Program-made: the position numbers and the translations under genes
Part shown: one piece after another, positions 14,665 through 17,775 of the stretch
Layout of the letters: every line of letters starts with the position of its first letter
Position numbering within the stretch: the first letter of the stretch is position 1
The notes under the pieces: generated by a model
The model's input: only the letters and a program-made list of their open reading frames with translations
What the model was told of the DNA's origin: nothing
Databases searched by the model: none
NCBI RefSeq assembly: GCF_001949145.1
Contig: NW_019091379.1
Span: forward strand, 16,054 to 33,828
Source of the DNA: Acanthaster planci
Lineage: Eukaryota > Echinodermata > Asteroidea > Valvatida > Acanthasteridae
Length of the DNA: 17,775 nt
Direction of reading: 5' to 3'

Positions 14665-17600
14665 CTTCCTGTTTCAAGTCAGTCTCCAAGTTGTAGACGG
14701 CCTTTGTCTTGTCTCTGTTACGTATACAAACATACGTTTTATAATTCTTAAGCCCCGATTGTGTTTAGTAAACTCTGTTCTTTTATTTATATAATTGTTT
14801 GGATGTGGACGAAACGTTTGGTAACAATAATGTTGAATGTTCCCTTTTCTTTGTCATACTTTGTAATTGACAACACTAAAAAAATGTAATCTGTGTGGAA
14901 TGTGGGGAGAACAATACATCAAAATTTTGTGAAACAGATGTCAGAAACTTGCGCTAGACATCATAAATGTACAAATGTTTGGAAGGTTCGACCATCATCA
15001 AGGATTTCGACTTATTTTATCTATGCTAAAAACGTAAGCGTCTCTTCCAGTTGTCCTTTTACACTTCTCTTTGTGTGTATTCAGTTAATACGAAACCACA
15101 TTTCTAGTCACTTCTAGTTTTTTTGTTATTTTTGTATCGTACACCGTTGAATGGTTTGCAGTCATTACGTGTACGTGCATTTATCCCTCGTTGTACACCA
15201 TTCAAATGAGAATACACTGATTGACGAATTTGAAGACATGCCTTATTGGCCAGTCAATGTAGGGTCTTGACAATACTAGACTGACTTACTGTAATCGTTT
15301 GGTAATGTAGACGACGAATGCAGTGCCGAGGCAAAGAGATGCGACGCCAATCACAACAACATACCAGTACTTCGACAGCCAATCCTGCCGTAGAAGATTA
15401 AAACCATAGAAATAACCTTTTACAAACTGATCGAGCGAAAGGGACCTAATTCGTGTTGACTCGATTTAAAATGTATTTTGTTACTCCTTTTAAATTTTTC
15501 TTGTAAGATTTTCTGTGACGGATTTTCATCTTAGGGGATTACTGGATGCGGTTTAGTGGCCCTGAACTAATTTTTAACCCGCGCCAGCAACCTCCGAATA
15601 CTAATGTCTAATTTCCAAAATTAACGTGACACACATCTTTGTGAGACGGTGAAGACACGAAGTGGGAACTACGCTAACAATTGTGAAAATGTATGCCTTT
15701 TTTTCTTACAAATGCCAGGATTGATAATGTGTTGAAGTACCTCTGTGGTCGTCTCCCCGTCGTATATTTTGTAACCGATTTCTGCCTCTATCGATTCCTT
15801 CGGCTGGGTCGACAGAAGTTCGCCAATTCTCTCTGACGTCATGAAGCTAGTGTCTCGTGATGCCACAAAAGTCACTTCAGTCAGTTTTGCTCTGTGGAGG
15901 AGAAAGGCAGTGACAAGAAAGAAGGGGTGTGGTTTACTTTGACTCACTGTGTACAAAACTGTTAGAGGCCCTGCTTCAAATAATGTTCATACACGGTGAG
16001 GATCATGGGATGAGTGACGGTCTTCAAATGCAAAGAATGTATAAACTGTGATTGTCTGAAGTGACTGTGTTTATAAAAAGTATGAATTACCCAGATGGCG
16101 CTGCTATCAAATCTGCAAGCGTTGCCACGGTAACATTAACTTGAACTGTGTCACGTTTACGGATAGCTGGCCCAAGTTGCTGTAAGGCTTGGTCTAGTAT
16201 GACTGCGATGCCAAGCTGAAATCGTGAGGTGCTGTCCAGGACTCCGACAACAACGATGCCATACCCGTAGATCTTCAGGTCTTTCAGAGTGAGAGAAACA
16301 CGATAATCACGTTTCAATTAGATTGTGGTTTGGACCACAATTCTACACCGTGTTTTTTTTACCTTGTCGTTCAATCTCCAGATTTCAATTATAGTTATGT
16401 AATTGGTATTTGAAAGAATCTTTGGTGCCTCATGTCTAGTAACACAAAATTCCTTCTGCTAAGCTTTGTGTAAAAATTCTTTACTTCGTAGTTTTACAGA
16501 CAGAAGTTTCCCGATCCGGAGAGGCGTCTCCTCTGAAAGATGGAACAAAATTCTCACCTATATCACAGTCTTTGCCGAAATACCCGGCATCACACGTGCA
16601 CGTGTATCCTTTGTCGTCTACAGTTGATTCCTCACACTTGCCGTTATTACACGGCGATACAGAGCAAGGGTCTGGTATTTTGGATTCACACTCTTTGCCT
16701 GTATGCAGTTTGTCACATGTACAGCTGTGCAGAACAAAATAATGATAGACGTACTTGGGAAAAGTTATTAGAAACACTTTAACCTGCCTCATTTACATTG
16801 TAAAAGGCAGATTCTTTTGAGGTATAATAAGGTATCGTTGCATGTGAAGTTGCTTGAGGTAGCACCGTGTGGGAAATATTTCTTTTTTGTGAGTCGATGA
16901 GTTTCGGGGGAAAAACTTTAAAAAGAGTCCACTGGTTTTTGTCAGAGCCTCATTTTCCACGGAATATAAACCCGCACCATGTAAACCCTCATATTTCATC
17001 TGTGAGGTTTCAACCCTTACACGCAGTTAATGCATTTGAAAGTCAAGTTGGTTGAATAAGCTTACAGGAATTCTGCCTTTATTCAGTACTGGTACAATTT
17101 TGTGTCCATATTTCACAGATGACACTTTCTTTACAGTTTAACAGCAATGTGTCCATAAAGCCGTGATACATGGATAACGTGTGAAAGTTGCATGTGTTTA
17201 AGGGCATGTGCCCATTCTGCTAAATTGACAAGCGCGTGCACATGACTCACATTACCTACCTGTATCCGTTGAACTCTGGTGTGCACGTTCCAGTGTTACA
17301 AGGCGAACTCCTGCAGAAGTCGATCTCCTCCCTGCACGTCTCACCCTCGTACCCGTCCAGACACTGACATTTAAAACCAGTCAGGGTGTCCTGACACGTG
17401 GCCGAGTTCGCGCATGGTGTGGAGGCGCAGTTATCCAAATCGATCTCGCACTGAGGTCCACCAAAGCCCGGTAGACACATGCACTGGTACTCGTCCAGTA
17501 GGTCCACACAGGTGGAGTTGTTCAAACACGGAGAGCTGGTGCATTCGTCCTTATCCACATCGCACAATTTTCCCTCGAAGCCCGGGAGACAGACACAGGT

Positions 17601-17775
17601 AAATTTGCCTATCTCATCTTGGCACGTGGAACCATTAAGACAAGGGGAGCTTTTGCAGTCATCCATATTGATGTCACAAAGAGACCCAGAGAACCCTTCA
17701 ACACATTCGCAGGCGAAAAAATTTGGTTCGTCTGTGCATGTTCCATTATTCAGGCAAGGGGTGCTTGCGCACTCA
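14424..17775 (-). CDS. EGF-repeat single-pass membrane protein with SEA-like region and NPTY tail (5' partial)
   Basis: Exons 17775-17260, 16724-16558, 16280-16091, 15891-15741, 15384-15290 and 14664-14424 join without a frame break into 452 residues and TAG. The order is: EGF repeat at the cut edge (about 1-33), EGF2-4 (34 to about 148), EGF5 split by an intron, EGF6 (to about 227), a cysteine-free SEA-like region (228-341), a transmembrane helix (348-368) and an 80-residue tail with ENPTYG at 393-398. EGF1-4 carry the C-x-[DN]-x4-[FY]-x-C-x-C hydroxylation and C-x4-[ST]-C O-fucose consensus. EGF1-5 carry the C-x-S-x-P-C O-glucose pattern. These features are shared with Notch, Crumbs and fibropellin-type proteins, but no ankyrin or LNR domain appears here. 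It is probably a cell-surface adhesion or signalling receptor; the exact family is unknown and the N-terminus lies beyond the window. Confidence 0.85.
14665..15289 (-). other. Last intron of the EGF gene, nothing recognised
   Basis: A 625-base AT-rich intron. Open frames inside it have no family resemblance, and no transposon termini were seen. Confidence 0.55.
15290..15384 (-). CDS. EGF gene exon E: transmembrane helix
   Basis: After acceptor cttctacggcag|ga it encodes DWLSKYWYVVVIGVASLCLG and TAFVVYI, then the basic stop-transfer TKRL. The donor is TTACA|GTAAGT. One hydrophobic helix of about 21 residues followed by K-R predicts a type I topology with the EGF repeats outside. Confidence 0.9.
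15385..15740 (-). other. Intron between SEA-like and transmembrane exons, nothing recognised
   Basis: A 356-base intron with GTACTT donor and ggcag acceptor. No repeats or RNA genes seen. Confidence 0.6.
15741..15891 (-). CDS. EGF gene exon D: second half of SEA-like region
   Basis: A strong acceptor (cctttctcctccacag|a) opens the exon and the donor is GAG|GTACTT. It encodes KLTEVTFVASRDTSF, then SERIGELLSTQPKESIEAEI and IYDGETTTE. This alternates strand-like and helix-like segments, as expected for the second part of a SEA-type fold, and joins the transmembrane exon in phase 0. Confidence 0.82.
16091..16280 (-). CDS. EGF gene exon C: first half of SEA-like region
   Basis: It starts at acceptor gtgtttctctcactctgaaag|ac, the only site that fits phase 1 and avoids an upstream in-frame stop. 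It ends at TCTGG|GTAATT. It encodes DLKIYGYGIVVVGVLDSTSRF, then a helix-like stretch (ILDQALQQLG) and VQVNVTVATLADLI. The LDSTSRF...L..I...L pattern recalls SEA domains, but the match is weak and no GSxxx cleavage site is seen. Confidence 0.82.
16558..16724 (-). CDS. EGF gene exon B: end of EGF5 and EGF6
   Basis: The acceptor is ttttgttctgcacag|c and the donor ATAG|GTGAGA. The exon completes EGF5 (SCTCDKLHTGKEC) and encodes EGF6, which has the longer spacing CEESTVDDKGYTCTCDAGYFGKDC. EGF6 lacks the O-glucose and O-fucose sites found in EGF1-4. Confidence 0.9.
16725..17259 (-). other. Intron splitting EGF5, nothing recognised
   Basis: A 535-base intron interrupts EGF5 just after the GYR that precedes its fifth cysteine. 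No transposon termini or RNA gene recognised. Confidence 0.6.
17260..17775 (-). CDS. EGF gene exon A: EGF repeats 1-4 and most of 5
   Basis: A single open exon of at least 516 bases holds four EGF domains and the first part of a fifth. The linkers are DINMDDC, DVDKDEC, EIDLDNC and EEIDFC, which resemble calcium-binding EGF. The donor is ATACAG|GTAGGT. The exon begins inside EGF1 at the window edge, so its true start is not visible. Confidence 0.92.

Noticed and set aside
1-17775. CRISPR array, operon, prophage or other prokaryotic system
   Set aside because: Spliced genes with GT-AG introns, metazoan families and MITEs show animal nuclear DNA; no regularly spaced repeats are present.

Overview
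The window is animal genomic DNA. It has short coding exons joined by GT-AG introns of about 150 to 1,400 bases, AT-rich non-coding DNA, many small inverted-repeat transposon relics, and frequent TACATGTA-type words. The gene types (an SLC49A4-like lysosomal transporter and a Notch-style EGF-repeat membrane protein) and the dense MITE load suggest a marine invertebrate. A lancelet-like deuterostome is my best guess, but this is inference and the sequence does not prove it.

Two genes face each other. On the plus strand, twelve coding exons from 948 to 9476 join without a frame break into a predicted 507-residue, 12-helix major facilitator protein. It closely resembles vertebrate SLC49A4 (DIRC2, disrupted in renal carcinoma 2). 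A possible 5' non-coding exon ends at 680. Introns 1, 6 and 10 carry MITE or fold-back elements, and the far upstream region holds decayed copies of another repeat.

On the minus strand, the 3' half of a second gene enters from the right edge. Six exons from 17775 down to 14424 encode 452 residues plus a stop: one EGF repeat at the cut edge, five further EGF repeats, a cysteine-free SEA-like juxtamembrane region, one transmembrane helix and an 80-residue cytoplasmic tail with an NPTY motif. Its 5' end lies outside the window.

Between the two stop codons (9476 and 14424) lie about 5 kb without a supported coding region. This stretch should hold the two 3' UTRs, and it contains a 237-base near-perfect palindrome at 11529-11765. 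The two genes have no evident functional link: one is a predicted lysosomal solute transporter, the other a cell-surface adhesion or signalling protein. I found no new multi-gene system. The items most worth a second look are the fold-back elements, the uORF over the transporter start, and the EGF/SEA-like/NPTY receptor.
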